Assembly: GCF_002289565.1 (NCBI RefSeq)
Contig: NZ_NTFY01000031.1
Coordinates: 1 to 64,000, forward strand
From: Rhodopirellula sp. SM50
GTDB taxonomy: Bacteria; Planctomycetota; Planctomycetia; Pirellulales; Pirellulaceae
Direction of reading: 5' to 3'
Length of the DNA stretch: 64,000 bases
Shown piece after piece: positions 17,036-25,775 of this stretch (position 1 is its first letter; each line of letters starts with the position of its first letter). Made by a program: the position numbers and the translations under genes. The notes beneath the pieces were generated by a model. The model saw only the letters and a program-made list of their open reading frames with translations. It was not told the origin of the DNA and did no database searches.

Positions 17036-17899
17036 ATGTCGCCGAGAATTCATGGGTTTCTTCTGGTTGCGATTGCCCTTGCCGCCGGACCAGCGAGCGG
17101 CCAGGACGAGGTGCCGACAACGGATCAACGCGAACGTTGGAACGCCGTGTACCGAGAGGAAGCGGCGCAGTACCAGATGTTCCGACTCGGTGACGACACC
17201 GAAGAACTGCAACTCGTGTCGTCTCCCCTGCTGACCTTTACCAATCCGGTGCGGGTCCGCGATACGCATGGAGCCGCCTTTGTTTGGACGAGCGACGGTC
17301 GGCCCGAAGTCGTCGGGGCGATTTGGTCGGTGATCTCCCCGGACGATCCCGCCAAACGCCGTCTGTCGCATGAATTTCATTCGCTTTCGCTCGCCCCGAT
17401 CAGCTCCAAGCATGAGCCGCGTCAGAGTCGGCGTGGTGTGGTCCCCGACTGGAACGCGCGCGAACCCGGCATCAAGCCCACGGCGATCCCCGAGGCAGCT
17501 CCGCCGGCACCGATCGCAACGCACCGTTTGACCCAGATGCGACGTTTGGCGAGGAACTTTGAAGCGACGATCCCTCCGGGGCTCGCTGACGGACAGGGGT
17601 CGCTCCGGCTGCTCGCTCAACCGATTTATCGTTACCGCAGCGAGCGCCATGAGATCCTCGACGGTGCGGTCTTTGCATTCGTGATGGGGACAGACCCCGA
17701 GTTGATTCTGTTGATCGAAGCGGTGGAGTCCGGCGGCGGTCAGCAGTGGCGGTTTGCCGCTGCCCAATTGAGCCAATTGCCCCTCCAGCTGGACTACAGA
17801 GGCAGCCGGGTGTGGGAATGCGAACGCGCGGTGCCGTACGTCGGCGATCGCCCACACTTTATGTACTGGGGCGTCTCCGCCCGCGACCGCCTAAAATAA
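17036..17899 (+). CDS. Secreted hypothetical protein
   Basis: 287 residues from ATG at 17036, chosen because CAGGAG lies ten bases upstream and a signal peptide follows (GFLLVAIALAAGPASGQ). The mature protein contains YREEAAQYQMFRLGDDTEELQLVSSPLLTFTNPVR...GAAFVWTSDGRPEVVGAIWS and, near the end, LAQPIYRYRSERHEILDGAVFAFVMGTDPELILLIEA. It is mostly beta by composition. I do not recognise a named family, although the WTSDGRPEVVGAIW style looks planctomycete-specific. It ends at a hairpin terminator shared with the convergent regulator gene. Confidence 0.65.
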   Translation: MSPRIHGFLLVAIALAAGPASGQDEVPTTDQRERWNAVYREEAAQYQMFRLGDDTEELQLVSSPLLTFTNPVRVRDTHGAAFVWTSDGRPEVVGAIWSVISPDDPAKRRLSHEFHSLSLAPISSKHEPRQSRRGVVPDWNAREPGIKPTAIPEAAPPAPIATHRLTQMRRLARNFEATIPPGLADGQGSLRLLAQPIYRYRSERHEILDGAVFAFVMGTDPELILLIEAVESGGGQQWRFAAAQLSQLPLQLDYRGSRVWECERAVPYVGDRPHFMYWGVSARDRLK

Positions 17900-17919
17900 G
17901 AGGTGTCCGACACCTTTTT
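17900..17919 (+). terminator. Hairpin AGGTGT-CCG-ACACCT followed by TTTTT
   Basis: A 6-bp stem with a 3-base loop and five Ts, starting one base after the TAA stop of the secreted protein gene and lying between two convergent genes. It fits a short Rho-independent terminator on the plus strand. Confidence 0.65.
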
Positions 17920-17928
17920 GGGGATTGG

Positions 17929-19197
17929 TCATCCGAACGGTTTTCTGGCTTTCGCGCGGCTGGCGTCTCGGTAGCGGCCGGGCGTCTGGTTGACTTCGCG
18001 TTTGAAGACGACGCTGAAGTACTCGGCGTGCTTGAAACCGGTCAGACGTGAGATCTTGACCAGACTCAGTTCGGTGTCACGCAATAACTGGCAGGCGCGT
18101 TTGATTTGAACGCGACGGATCTCCGCTTGCGGTGAACGTCCCAGGTATTGGCGAAAGCGGCGTTCCAGACTGCTCCGCGCGATCGGAACTTCGGCCAAAA
18201 TGTCCGAGACGGTCAACCCTTCGCAGGCTCGGAAACGAATCATTTGAATCGCCGCGGCCACGTCTTCATCGTCGATCGCCATCACGTCGGTACTCAACCG
18301 CTCGGCGATCCCCAACGGTGCGATCTGGACGTGCAGCTTGTCCGGCGTCTGCCCCCGCATCATTTGGTCCAGCATCACGGCCGCTTGATAGCCGATGCGT
18401 TCGGCCGCCGGGATGATGCTCGAAAGCGGCGGGTCACAGAAATCGCACAGGACGTGGTCGTTGTCGACGCCCAACACCGCGATCTCATCAGGAACCGACA
18501 CCTTGGCCGTTTGACAGGCTTCCAGAATGTGTTGCCCGCGAAAATCGTTGCAGGCCAGGATCCCGATCGGACGCGGCAGACTCTTGACCCACGCGACGAT
18601 CTGGTCTTGTTGCTGTTGCCATCCGCCTTGGCTGGCCGAGGACCAACCGGATTGATGCACGTGCACGCGCTCCGGATCCTCGACACCTCGTTCGGCAAGT
18701 CCGGCGAGGAAGCCGGTCAGCCGCTGGGAGGACCAATGGTGGTCGCTGAATCCCGCAAACGCGAAATGCTCGATTCCCTTGTCGGCCAAATGCGATGCGG
18801 CGAGTCGGCCGATCGCTTCGTGGTCATTGATCACCGAAGGCAGACTTTGATCGTCACGGATGTCGCCCAGATTGACCGTCGGAATCCCCGTCTCGCGAAT
18901 GATCTCGATCATCTCGGGAGTCGTGTCGCGGGTGATGATGCCGTCGCCGTCCCAAGACCGGAACCAGGCCGGCGGTCCGGCCATCAGCTCACGCAAATCC
19001 AACTGAACCGACCACGGCTGCCGTTCGATGCGGTAGCGGCTGATCCCTTCCAACACGCTGCGTCCGAACGCCATCGTCGTTTCGACCAGCAACAACACCT
19101 TGGGGCGTGCTTTGCCGCTGCCCGCCACGTTGCCAGACTGAGAGGCCCTGTGTTTGGGGAGGCCGTTGGGGGCGGCGTTGGAAGGCGGGACGGGCAT
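17929..19197 (-). CDS. XylR-type transcription regulator (periplasmic-binding-like plus AraC HTH)
   Basis: 422 residues. After a disordered N-terminus comes a LacI/PBP-like sensor (KVLLLVETTMAFGRSVLEGISRY, GDGIITR, GIPTVNLGD, VINDHEAIGRLAASHLADKGIEHFAFAGF, ILACNDFRGQHILEAC, IAVLGVDNDHVLCDF). From about residue 320 there is an AraC-type double HTH (GLTVSDILAEVPIARSSLERRFRQYLGRSPQAEI ... SLVKISRLTGFKHAEYFSVVFKREVNQTPGRYR). This is the architecture of XylR, which senses xylose in proteobacteria. No sugar catabolic operon is adjacent, so the ligand is open. Confidence 0.85.
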   Translation of the reverse strand: MPVPPSNAAPNGLPKHRASQSGNVAGSGKARPKVLLLVETTMAFGRSVLEGISRYRIERQPWSVQLDLRELMAGPPAWFRSWDGDGIITRDTTPEMIEIIRETGIPTVNLGDIRDDQSLPSVINDHEAIGRLAASHLADKGIEHFAFAGFSDHHWSSQRLTGFLAGLAERGVEDPERVHVHQSGWSSASQGGWQQQQDQIVAWVKSLPRPIGILACNDFRGQHILEACQTAKVSVPDEIAVLGVDNDHVLCDFCDPPLSSIIPAAERIGYQAAVMLDQMMRGQTPDKLHVQIAPLGIAERLSTDVMAIDDEDVAAAIQMIRFRACEGLTVSDILAEVPIARSSLERRFRQYLGRSPQAEIRRVQIKRACQLLRDTELSLVKISRLTGFKHAEYFSVVFKREVNQTPGRYRDASRAKARKPFG

Positions 19198-19487
19198 CGC
19201 GGAGCCGGATTGGGGCGTGACAAAGTTGCAAAACGGACGGGGATTTCTGGCCCGAGCAGATCCATTACCTGCGGAATATCTCTCAATCCAGGCCCCGACG
19301 CAATCGTTTTGTTCGCCGACGAAGCGATAAACACTCGGTTTTTTCGCTTGTTCCTGAAGAAATCCGCCTCGGGAAAGTTTGGGAACAATTCTTTAAGTGC
19401 CTTGATCCGGGAGGTGGGTGGGAAGGAAGGCAGAACGATTCGGGGCAGAATGATGAAGAACCAAATGCACCGACGACAAGAAGTCTA

Positions 19488-19559
19488 CTCCCTCTCTCCC
19501 TCTCTCCCTCTCTCCTTGTCTCCTTGTCTCCTTGTCTCCCCCTCTCCTCGCCTCCCTCC
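19488..19559 (-). repeat. Nine octamers abutting the lysC stop codon
   Basis: Nine consecutive 8-base units: three CTCCCTCT, three CTCCTTGT, then CTCCCCCT, CTCCTCGC, CTCCCTCC. On the lysC coding strand the array begins on the base right after the stop codon and is purine-rich (ACAAGGAG, AGAGGGAG). Blocks of identical units suggest stepwise slippage. The rest of the 362-base gap upstream of the regulator (19198-19487) shows no gene. Confidence 0.85.
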
Positions 19560-21347
19560 CTAGCCCAGCGATCCGGCGAACACCTTTTCCAAACCACGTT
19601 TGGCGGTGTCGGCGGCGTCGCTGCTGATCACGGCGTTGACCTGCAATTCGCTGGTGCTGATCATGTCGACGTTGATGTCCGCGCCGGCCAGCGTTTCGAA
19701 TAGCAGGGTGGCGACATGGGTGTGGCTGCGGAGTCCGATTCCGCTGACGGTGACCTTGGCGATTTCGCGGACGCCTTGGACACCCCGCATGCCGTGCGAG
19801 GCGGCGATTTTTTCGGCGACTTTCAGACTCGCGTCCAGGGCGTCTTGGGGGACGGTGAAACTGACGCTGGTCGATCCGTCTTCGCCGTCATATCCCTGGA
19901 CGATCATGTCGACCGAGATACCGGCCGCGCCGATGCGTTCGAACATGTCCGCCGCGATCCCCGGTCGGTCGGGGACACCCATCAACGTCACCCGAGCCTG
20001 GTGATCGAGTACGGAAATGCCGGTCAACGTCAACGCTTCGAGGGCATCATCGCGGAGCCGGCTGATCAGTGTTTCGACTTCGACGCCCGATTCCCGATCG
20101 GCCTTGATCTGGCTCCATGACTTGGCGTCATCGGGTTTGACGTGCAGCTTGAATCCTTCGTGGACGGCACGGAGCGCGATCGATGCCTGGTCACGCGGCA
20201 CCAAGGCACTGATTTTGATTTCGCTGGTGGTGATCATTTGGATGTTCACGCCCGCACCGGCCAGGGCGCGAAACATTTCGCTGGCGACGCCGGCTTGGTC
20301 GGGCATGTTCGCCCCGACGACGGAGATCTTGCTGACCTGATCATCGTGGGTCACGCCTTCCACTCCGATCCTGTCGAGGACCGGGGCGAGCGCTTGCAGG
20401 GTTGCTTGCAGGTCATCACGTCGGACGGTGAAGGAGACGTCTGCTTTGCCGCCGTCGCCGACGTTTTGGACCACCATGTCCACGGCGATCTTCTTGTCCG
20501 CGATCGCCGAGAAGATTTGCAGGCTCATGCCGGGGACATCGGGGACACCCAGGATCGTCACACGGGCTTCGTCGGGAGTCATCGCGGCTCCGCTGACCGG
20601 TGCCGTCGCGGACTCTTGCTCGGTGACGATCATCGTCCCTTCGGTGTCCGAGAAACTACTGCGGACGTGAATCGGTACACCGAATTTTTTGGCAAACTCG
20701 ATGCTACGGTTGTGCATGACGCTGGCACCCAGGCTGGCCAGTTCCAACATCTCGTCATAGCTGATCACATCGACGCGACGTGCTTCGGGCAGCAGTCTCG
20801 GGTCGGTGGTGTAAACGCCGTCCACATCGGTGTAGATTTCGCAGGCGTCGGCTTTCAACACCGCAGCCAGCGCGACCGCGGTCGTGTCGCTGCCGCCGCG
20901 TCCGAGCGTGGTGATGTTCAGATCGTTGTCAATCCCTTGGAATCCGGCGGCGACGACGATCTTGCCTTCGTCCAGCAACCGTTCGATGCGTTCGGTAGAA
21001 ATCGAACGGATCCGAGCTTTGCTGAAACTGCTGTCGGTCTGCATCCCGATCTGGCCGCCGGTCAAACTAACCGCTTCGCTGCCCAACGCGTTGATCGCCA
21101 TGGCGACCAAGGCGACGCTGACCTGTTCGCCGGTGCTGAGCAACATATCCATTTCACGCGCCGGCGGATTGGGGCCGACTTCTTCGGCCAATTCCAGCAA
21201 CCGGTCGGTGTTCTTTCCCATCGCGCTGACGACCATCACAACGCGATGGCCTTGGCGTTGGGCACGAATGGCTTTGCGCGCCGCGGCGCGGATCTTTTCG
21301 ACGTCGGCGACGCTTGTACCGCCGAATTTTTGAACAATCAGAGACAT
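19560..21347 (-). CDS. lysC: Aspartate kinase with four ACT domains
   Basis: 595 residues from ATG at 21347 (MSLIVQKFGGTSV). Catalyses the first step of Lys/Met/Thr biosynthesis. The kinase domain has KFGGTS, MDMLLSTGEQVS and GRGGSDTTAVALAA. The regulatory tail is long, with two ACT pairs: TILGVPDVPGMSLQIFSAI...ISVVGANMPDQAGVASEMFRAL, and TLMGVPDRPGIAADMFERI...VSGIGLRSHTHVATLLFETL. Duplicated ACT pairs give the ~600-residue form seen in cyanobacteria and planctomycetes. It is the third gene of an aminotransferase-apgM-lysC run on the minus strand. The stop is followed at once by an octamer array. Confidence 0.93.
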   Translation of the reverse strand: MSLIVQKFGGTSVADVEKIRAAARKAIRAQRQGHRVVMVVSAMGKNTDRLLELAEEVGPNPPAREMDMLLSTGEQVSVALVAMAINALGSEAVSLTGGQIGMQTDSSFSKARIRSISTERIERLLDEGKIVVAAGFQGIDNDLNITTLGRGGSDTTAVALAAVLKADACEIYTDVDGVYTTDPRLLPEARRVDVISYDEMLELASLGASVMHNRSIEFAKKFGVPIHVRSSFSDTEGTMIVTEQESATAPVSGAAMTPDEARVTILGVPDVPGMSLQIFSAIADKKIAVDMVVQNVGDGGKADVSFTVRRDDLQATLQALAPVLDRIGVEGVTHDDQVSKISVVGANMPDQAGVASEMFRALAGAGVNIQMITTSEIKISALVPRDQASIALRAVHEGFKLHVKPDDAKSWSQIKADRESGVEVETLISRLRDDALEALTLTGISVLDHQARVTLMGVPDRPGIAADMFERIGAAGISVDMIVQGYDGEDGSTSVSFTVPQDALDASLKVAEKIAASHGMRGVQGVREIAKVTVSGIGLRSHTHVATLLFETLAGADINVDMISTSELQVNAVISSDAADTAKRGLEKVFAGSLG

Positions 21348-21420
21348 GGGGTGTGGTTTAGAAAAAAATGCGGTGGAGTGATCTGTCGTGCTTTGTCCGC
21401 TTTGATTCGCTGACGAAGCA

Positions 21421-22635
21421 CTAGCGGCGGATGAACGCATCCATCAAATCCCAGCCGTGGTCAAAGCGACGCCCAGACGCTGCGGCTGCGATTTCGTCGT
21501 AGGTCGTTTGCGAATCCGGTTCGATTCCCGCCCCGGCCATGACCAACGGGACCATGCCGTGGGTGTGTTTCTTGGTGCTGCAAAAGGTCGGGTGATCCGG
21601 GGTGACCAGAATCCGGTGGTCGCCGTGTCCCGCGAGCGCTTCGGCGAGCGGCCCGACGATGTGGCGATCGATCTGCTCGAGCGCTTCGATCTTGGCGTCG
21701 TGACGCCCCTCGTGGGACGCTTCGTCGGGAGCTTCAACGTGTACGCACACCAGGTCGTACTGGTCGAGCGCCTTGATCGCCGCGGCGCCCTTGGCTGCGT
21801 AATCGGTGTCCAGGTATCCGGTCGCCCCTTCGACTTCGATCCGCGGCCATCCGGCCAGCGCCGCGATCCCGCGCAACAGGTCCACTGCCGTGATCATCGC
21901 ACCGCGAACGCCAAACCGTTCTTCGAAGGTGGGCATGGACGGTGCCCCGCCCAAGCCCCACAGCCAGACGTGGGTCGCGGGGCGTTTGCCGGCGGCTTGT
22001 CGGGCCTGGTTGACCGGATGATTGGCGAACACATCGGCCGACCCGTTCATCAGCCGCACCAGCAGATCGCTGCCGGGGCCTCGCGGAAAATCATCGGTCA
22101 CAGACAGGTCGGTCAGATCGTGGGGCGCGGTCGAACGCGTCTCCGACGAAAACGGCGGCGGCGTGTTCTCGTCGCCGCGGTAGATCAACAGGTTCCGGTA
22201 GCTGACGCCGGGGACAAATTCAAAGCGGCCGCCTTCGGAACCCAGCAATGCCTCACCGGCGGCGGCCAGCAATTGCCGAGATTCCTCGGTGCTGATGTGA
22301 TCGGCGGTGAAGTCCACCATGATCTGGTCTTCGATCGTCACCAGGTTGCAGCGGACGGCGAAATCATGCTTCCCGAGCGTGATCCCGCTGGCGGCCGCTT
22401 CCAACGGCGCTCGTCCGGTGAAGTACTGGTCCGGGTCGTATCCGAACAGGCACAAATTGGCCACTTCGCTGCCGGCCGGTAGGTGTGCCGGCGTGTTGTT
22501 GGACAGGGCACTGACCCCGCTCGCCGCGATCCGGTCCATGGCCGGAACCGAGGCCTCCTGCAGCGGTGTTTTTCCTCCCAACGCCTCGATCGGTTCGTCC
22601 GCACATCCGTCCGGGATGACGATGACATATTTCAT
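21421..22635 (-). CDS. apgM: ApgM-family phosphoglycerate mutase, candidate homoserine kinase analogue
   Basis: 404 residues of the alkaline-phosphatase superfamily. Visible: IPDGCADEP (metal ligand Asp), LPAGSEVANLCLFGYDP (phospho-acceptor Ser), FAVRCNLVTI, VDFTADHISTEE, THVWLWGLGGAPSMPTFEERFG, VHVEAPDEASHEG and VTPDHPT. By sequence it is a 2,3-bisphosphoglycerate-independent mutase of the archaeal ApgM type. It sits directly between an aminotransferase and lysC. In other bacteria, proteins of this subfamily next to threonine genes have been predicted to be functional analogues of homoserine kinase. Which activity it has here cannot be decided from sequence. Confidence 0.85.
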   Translation of the reverse strand: MKYVIVIPDGCADEPIEALGGKTPLQEASVPAMDRIAASGVSALSNNTPAHLPAGSEVANLCLFGYDPDQYFTGRAPLEAAASGITLGKHDFAVRCNLVTIEDQIMVDFTADHISTEESRQLLAAAGEALLGSEGGRFEFVPGVSYRNLLIYRGDENTPPPFSSETRSTAPHDLTDLSVTDDFPRGPGSDLLVRLMNGSADVFANHPVNQARQAAGKRPATHVWLWGLGGAPSMPTFEERFGVRGAMITAVDLLRGIAALAGWPRIEVEGATGYLDTDYAAKGAAAIKALDQYDLVCVHVEAPDEASHEGRHDAKIEALEQIDRHIVGPLAEALAGHGDHRILVTPDHPTFCSTKKHTHGMVPLVMAGAGIEPDSQTTYDEIAAAASGRRFDHGWDLMDAFIRR

Positions 22636-22727
22636 GATGTTTCGGTGGGGGGTTCGGGAGACCGGTGGTGTGAAGGAAACGCCCTCTAGTTTCGTTCAGA
22701 GACGGGAATCTCGGAAGGGGACTGGCC

Positions 22728-23840
22728 TCAAGCCTCGTCGGCCAACTGATTCAGCAGCGCGACGCCCTTGGCGATGGTATCATCCGAAGCTGCGAAACTG
22801 ATGCGGAAATGGCTGTCTCGGGCGCTGAAAATCTTCCCCGGAATGATCAACAAGCCCCGTTCGATCGCCTTGTGGACGAACGCTTCACCGCCCGCGTCGC
22901 CGGGAGCCTTGGGGAACAGGTAAAACGCGCCGCCGGGACGCGTGAATTCGAATCGTTCGGCCAATCCGTCGCAGATCAAATCACGTTTCTTGCGATAGTC
23001 GTCGATGTGGCCCTGCAGGTTGACTTCCATCGCCCGCAACGCGCCCCATTGGGCCGGTTGGGGCGAGCAGACGAACGAGTACTGTTGGATCTTTAGCATC
23101 GTCGCAATCACTTCACCGGGACCATGGACGTAGCCGACGCGCCAGCCCGTCATCGCATGGCTTTTGCTGAACCCGTCAATCACAATCGTGTCGGGGTTGA
23201 ATTGGGCTGGTGATACGAATGCGTCGTCGTAATGAAACCGCGAATAGATCTCGTCCGAGATCAACGCGATGTTTTTCTCGGCGGCCAGTCGGGCGACCGC
23301 TTCGAGCTGCTCCGCCGTCGCCGTGACCCCCGTCGGGTTGGCCGGACTGTTCAGCAGGATCATCTTCGTCTTGGGCGTCACCGCCGCCGCGATCGCGTCG
23401 GGATCGAGCTGGAAACTGGGATACGAATCGATCGGCACCGCGACCCCGCCGCACATCTTCAACAGCGCCGGGTACATCACGAAGAACGGGTCCAAGTAGA
23501 TCACTTCGTCGCCCGGATTGATCATCGAAAGCATCGACAGCATCAGCCCGCCGCTGGTGCCGCTGCAGACGAACACCTCACGGTCGTCGTGGCCGTAGCG
23601 GGAATCGATTTCTTGTTGCAGAGCCGACCGCAAGGGCCCGATGCCTTGTGTCGGCGAGTAGGCGTTCTTGCCGCCGCGGATCGCATCGATTGCCGCATCC
23701 TGAATTGACTCTGGGACGTCAAAGTCCGGTTGTCCGATCGACAGATTGATCGGATCTTTTAACTTGGCCGCCAAATCAAAGACTTTACGAATCCCGCTGG
23801 CGTCAAAGGTCGTGGTGCGGTCGGCGATCCAAGGATGCAT
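22728..23840 (-). CDS. Class I/II PLP-dependent aminotransferase
   Basis: 370 residues. Fold-type I features: NLSIGQPDFDVPESI, AYSPTQGIGPLRSALQQEI, LLNSPANPTGVTA, ISDEIYSRFHYDD, and the PLP lysine in VIDGFSKSHAMTGWRVGY, with the phosphate/carboxylate-binding RISFA near the end. Similar to AspC/AlaC-type enzymes that move amino groups between aspartate or alanine and 2-oxoacids. First gene of the run towards apgM and lysC; the 92-base gap to apgM allows cotranscription. An aspartate-forming role would feed the kinase, but this is inference. Confidence 0.88.
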   Translation of the reverse strand: MHPWIADRTTTFDASGIRKVFDLAAKLKDPINLSIGQPDFDVPESIQDAAIDAIRGGKNAYSPTQGIGPLRSALQQEIDSRYGHDDREVFVCSGTSGGLMLSMLSMINPGDEVIYLDPFFVMYPALLKMCGGVAVPIDSYPSFQLDPDAIAAAVTPKTKMILLNSPANPTGVTATAEQLEAVARLAAEKNIALISDEIYSRFHYDDAFVSPAQFNPDTIVIDGFSKSHAMTGWRVGYVHGPGEVIATMLKIQQYSFVCSPQPAQWGALRAMEVNLQGHIDDYRKKRDLICDGLAERFEFTRPGGAFYLFPKAPGDAGGEAFVHKAIERGLLIIPGKIFSARDSHFRISFAASDDTIAKGVALLNQLADEA

Positions 23841-23940
23841 GGTTCTGTTATGCTTTGAGAGATCAGTGGTGACGCGGCGTCAGACGTCACGTCGAAACGA
23901 AGGTGTGCAGATTCTAGACGAGAGACGACTTGTGGCCGAG

Positions 23941-24501
23941 GTGCTATACGTTGAACCTGTGATTCGGTTTTGTGCGGTGATTTCCGGCGACGCCCTGATT
24001 CGGCGGCGGGCGATCGAGACTTTGGCAAGCCACTGGGGCGAGATTTTTCATCAATCCGACCCCCTGCCGTTTGAAGCCGGCGGTTACTACGCCGGATCGA
24101 TGGGCGAGCACCTGCAAAAGGAACTGATCGGATTTCGCCAGCCCTGTGACGCCGCCGAACTGGCCGACTGGAAACATTGGACCAACGCCCTGGAAACGCA
24201 GGTCGCGGCAGTGGAATCCGCAGTGGAACCTGCAGCGGAGCGGCCGCTGAACCTGGATCCCGGCTACATCACCCAAGCCAAACTGGTCCTGGCGACGACG
24301 AAGGATCGTGATCATCGCGTTTACCTGCGCGACGGGATGTTCGGCGAGATCACGCTGACGTACACGGCCAAAAAATGGGTGCACCATCGTTGGACCTACC
24401 CCGACTATCGGACCGCTGCGGTGGCCGAGTTCGCGACCACCTGCCGCAACCACCTGCGAGCATTCTTGCTAGGCGGCGAAGGGTTTCGGCGACGAGGGTG
24501 A
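23941..24501 (+). CDS. DUF4416 family protein
   Basis: About 186 residues. The core has the DUF4416 pattern: YYAGSMGEHLQKELIGFRQPCDAAELADWKHWTNALE, RPLNLDPGYITQAKLVLATTKDRDHRVYLRDGMFGEITLTY, and HHRWTYPDYR. No function is established for the family. No ATG lies near the conserved start, so GTG at 23941 (VLYVEPVIRFCAVIS) is proposed, with GTG at 23932 or 23959 as alternatives. An ATG at 23839 would overlap the divergent aminotransferase start and is less likely. Confidence 0.75.
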   Translation: MLYVEPVIRFCAVISGDALIRRRAIETLASHWGEIFHQSDPLPFEAGGYYAGSMGEHLQKELIGFRQPCDAAELADWKHWTNALETQVAAVESAVEPAAERPLNLDPGYITQAKLVLATTKDRDHRVYLRDGMFGEITLTYTAKKWVHHRWTYPDYRTAAVAEFATTCRNHLRAFLLGGEGFRRRG

Positions 24502-24521
24502 GGCTGGGGATCACGTGCTGT

Positions 24522-24553
24522 ATCCCGGAGGGGCTTGCGCCCTGCCGCTAAAA
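24522..24553. repeat. Solo copy of the CGGAGGG...CTGCCGCTAAAA repeat
   Basis: Single arm of the repeat seen as fold-backs at 37722-37797 and 41579-41636 and at the window start. It lies between the convergent DUF4416 and RNase HII-like genes. Confidence 0.6.
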
Positions 24554-24563
24554 GATGTTCCTG

Positions 24564-25541
24564 CTACCGCGACCGCACCAACGTGGCCAAGTCGATGTGC
24601 TGCTCTCGAACGATCGCTTCGATGTCTTTCAAAAAGCGATCCGCATCGACGGGGTAACCCGCGGTGGGGCGAAGCGGTTGTGGTGCAAGGTCGGCGAAGT
24701 ACGCGTTGAATGATTCCATCGCCTTTTCTCGGACATACTTGGCGACCATGGACGAGAACGCCACCGGCGTGAAGGAATCGCCCTTGACCGTGAAGCGGAT
24801 CGTGAACTCTCCGCCCCGGTAAGGCCCACCCCCGTAGGGCACCGCGTAATAACTTTCGGCCTTCGATTCCGCGATGACACGAACCAGCGTGCCGTCGAAG
24901 GTCGCTTGCAGGGGGCCGGCGTAATAGCGGCGCCCTCCATGCCGATCACAATACACTGCGACCTGCTCGTCGGGGGCGACCGCGAGTTCGTCCAGCAGCG
25001 ACTTCGCGAGCTCTAGCGTGCTCTGTGACAACAAGTCCGACTTGTTCGCTCCGCCGCGGCACGACCGGTTGAAGGCGGCGGCGGTGATCACGCGTGTCTT
25101 GAGTCCGACCAGCCTGGCCGGACCGGATTCCCACGCGGCGATCAACGGATTCGCCTCACCCGTTTCGATCGTCTGTTCCAGCAGACCCGCCAGCCACGGC
25201 GCCGCGCCGATCGAGTCTCGGTCGTGGGCCAACAGATCGCCGACAAGGTCCAATCGCTCGTCGGCCAGTCCACACCATCGGGCTCCGGCCAGCGTCACGC
25301 ATTCCAGCTTGCCGTAGCCGCCTGATTTTTGGGTGACCGATTGGGGCTTGAAAACGGCCTTGGAATCGTTGACCACGATGCGTCTGCCGTCGACCATCAC
25401 GGGCCGGGCGACGGCCGAAAACGCGTCTTGCAGATCGGATGGGCCCGCAGGTTCGACGGGAACCTGCCAGGCGGAAGCCGCGACGACAAGCGGCCCCAGT
25501 TTGGGACCATATCCGGCTTCGTCGGTTGCAATCAGGATCAT
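24564..25541 (-). CDS. RNase HII-like protein (RNase H fold)
   Basis: 325 residues from the internal ATG (MILIATDEAGYGPKLGPLVVAA). DEAGYGPKLGPLV matches the RNase HII signature DEAGRGPLAGPV, with Asp-Glu as first metal ligands. Further acidic sites occur in VVNDSKAVFK and VYCDRHGGRRYYAG, and SSMVAKYVREKAMESFN resembles the RNase HII S-x-x-AK-x-x-R helix. It is longer than typical RNase HII (about 200-260) and lacks close similarity in the middle. Cleaving RNA in RNA-DNA hybrids is plausible, but it may be a lineage-specific relative rather than the main RNase HII. Confidence 0.6.
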   Translation of the reverse strand: MILIATDEAGYGPKLGPLVVAASAWQVPVEPAGPSDLQDAFSAVARPVMVDGRRIVVNDSKAVFKPQSVTQKSGGYGKLECVTLAGARWCGLADERLDLVGDLLAHDRDSIGAAPWLAGLLEQTIETGEANPLIAAWESGPARLVGLKTRVITAAAFNRSCRGGANKSDLLSQSTLELAKSLLDELAVAPDEQVAVYCDRHGGRRYYAGPLQATFDGTLVRVIAESKAESYYAVPYGGGPYRGGEFTIRFTVKGDSFTPVAFSSMVAKYVREKAMESFNAYFADLAPQPLRPTAGYPVDADRFLKDIEAIVREQHIDLATLVRSR

Positions 25542-25775
25542 CTGGAACGGTGTTGGAAAGGGGGGGCGGGCGTTTGCGCGGGACGTCGATTCTGTTACTG
25601 CAGGAGTTGGCAACCGATTCTTGACGACTTCCGCTCCGATCAACTCCGACACTTATACAATCGACGTCCCCTGCAAAGGATATCAGCCGAATCGATCATC
25701 CGGCCAGCACGCGGAGAAATGATCGATGTTAGACTGGATGTCGATTGCTTCTTACACACCACACGCGGATGTTTT

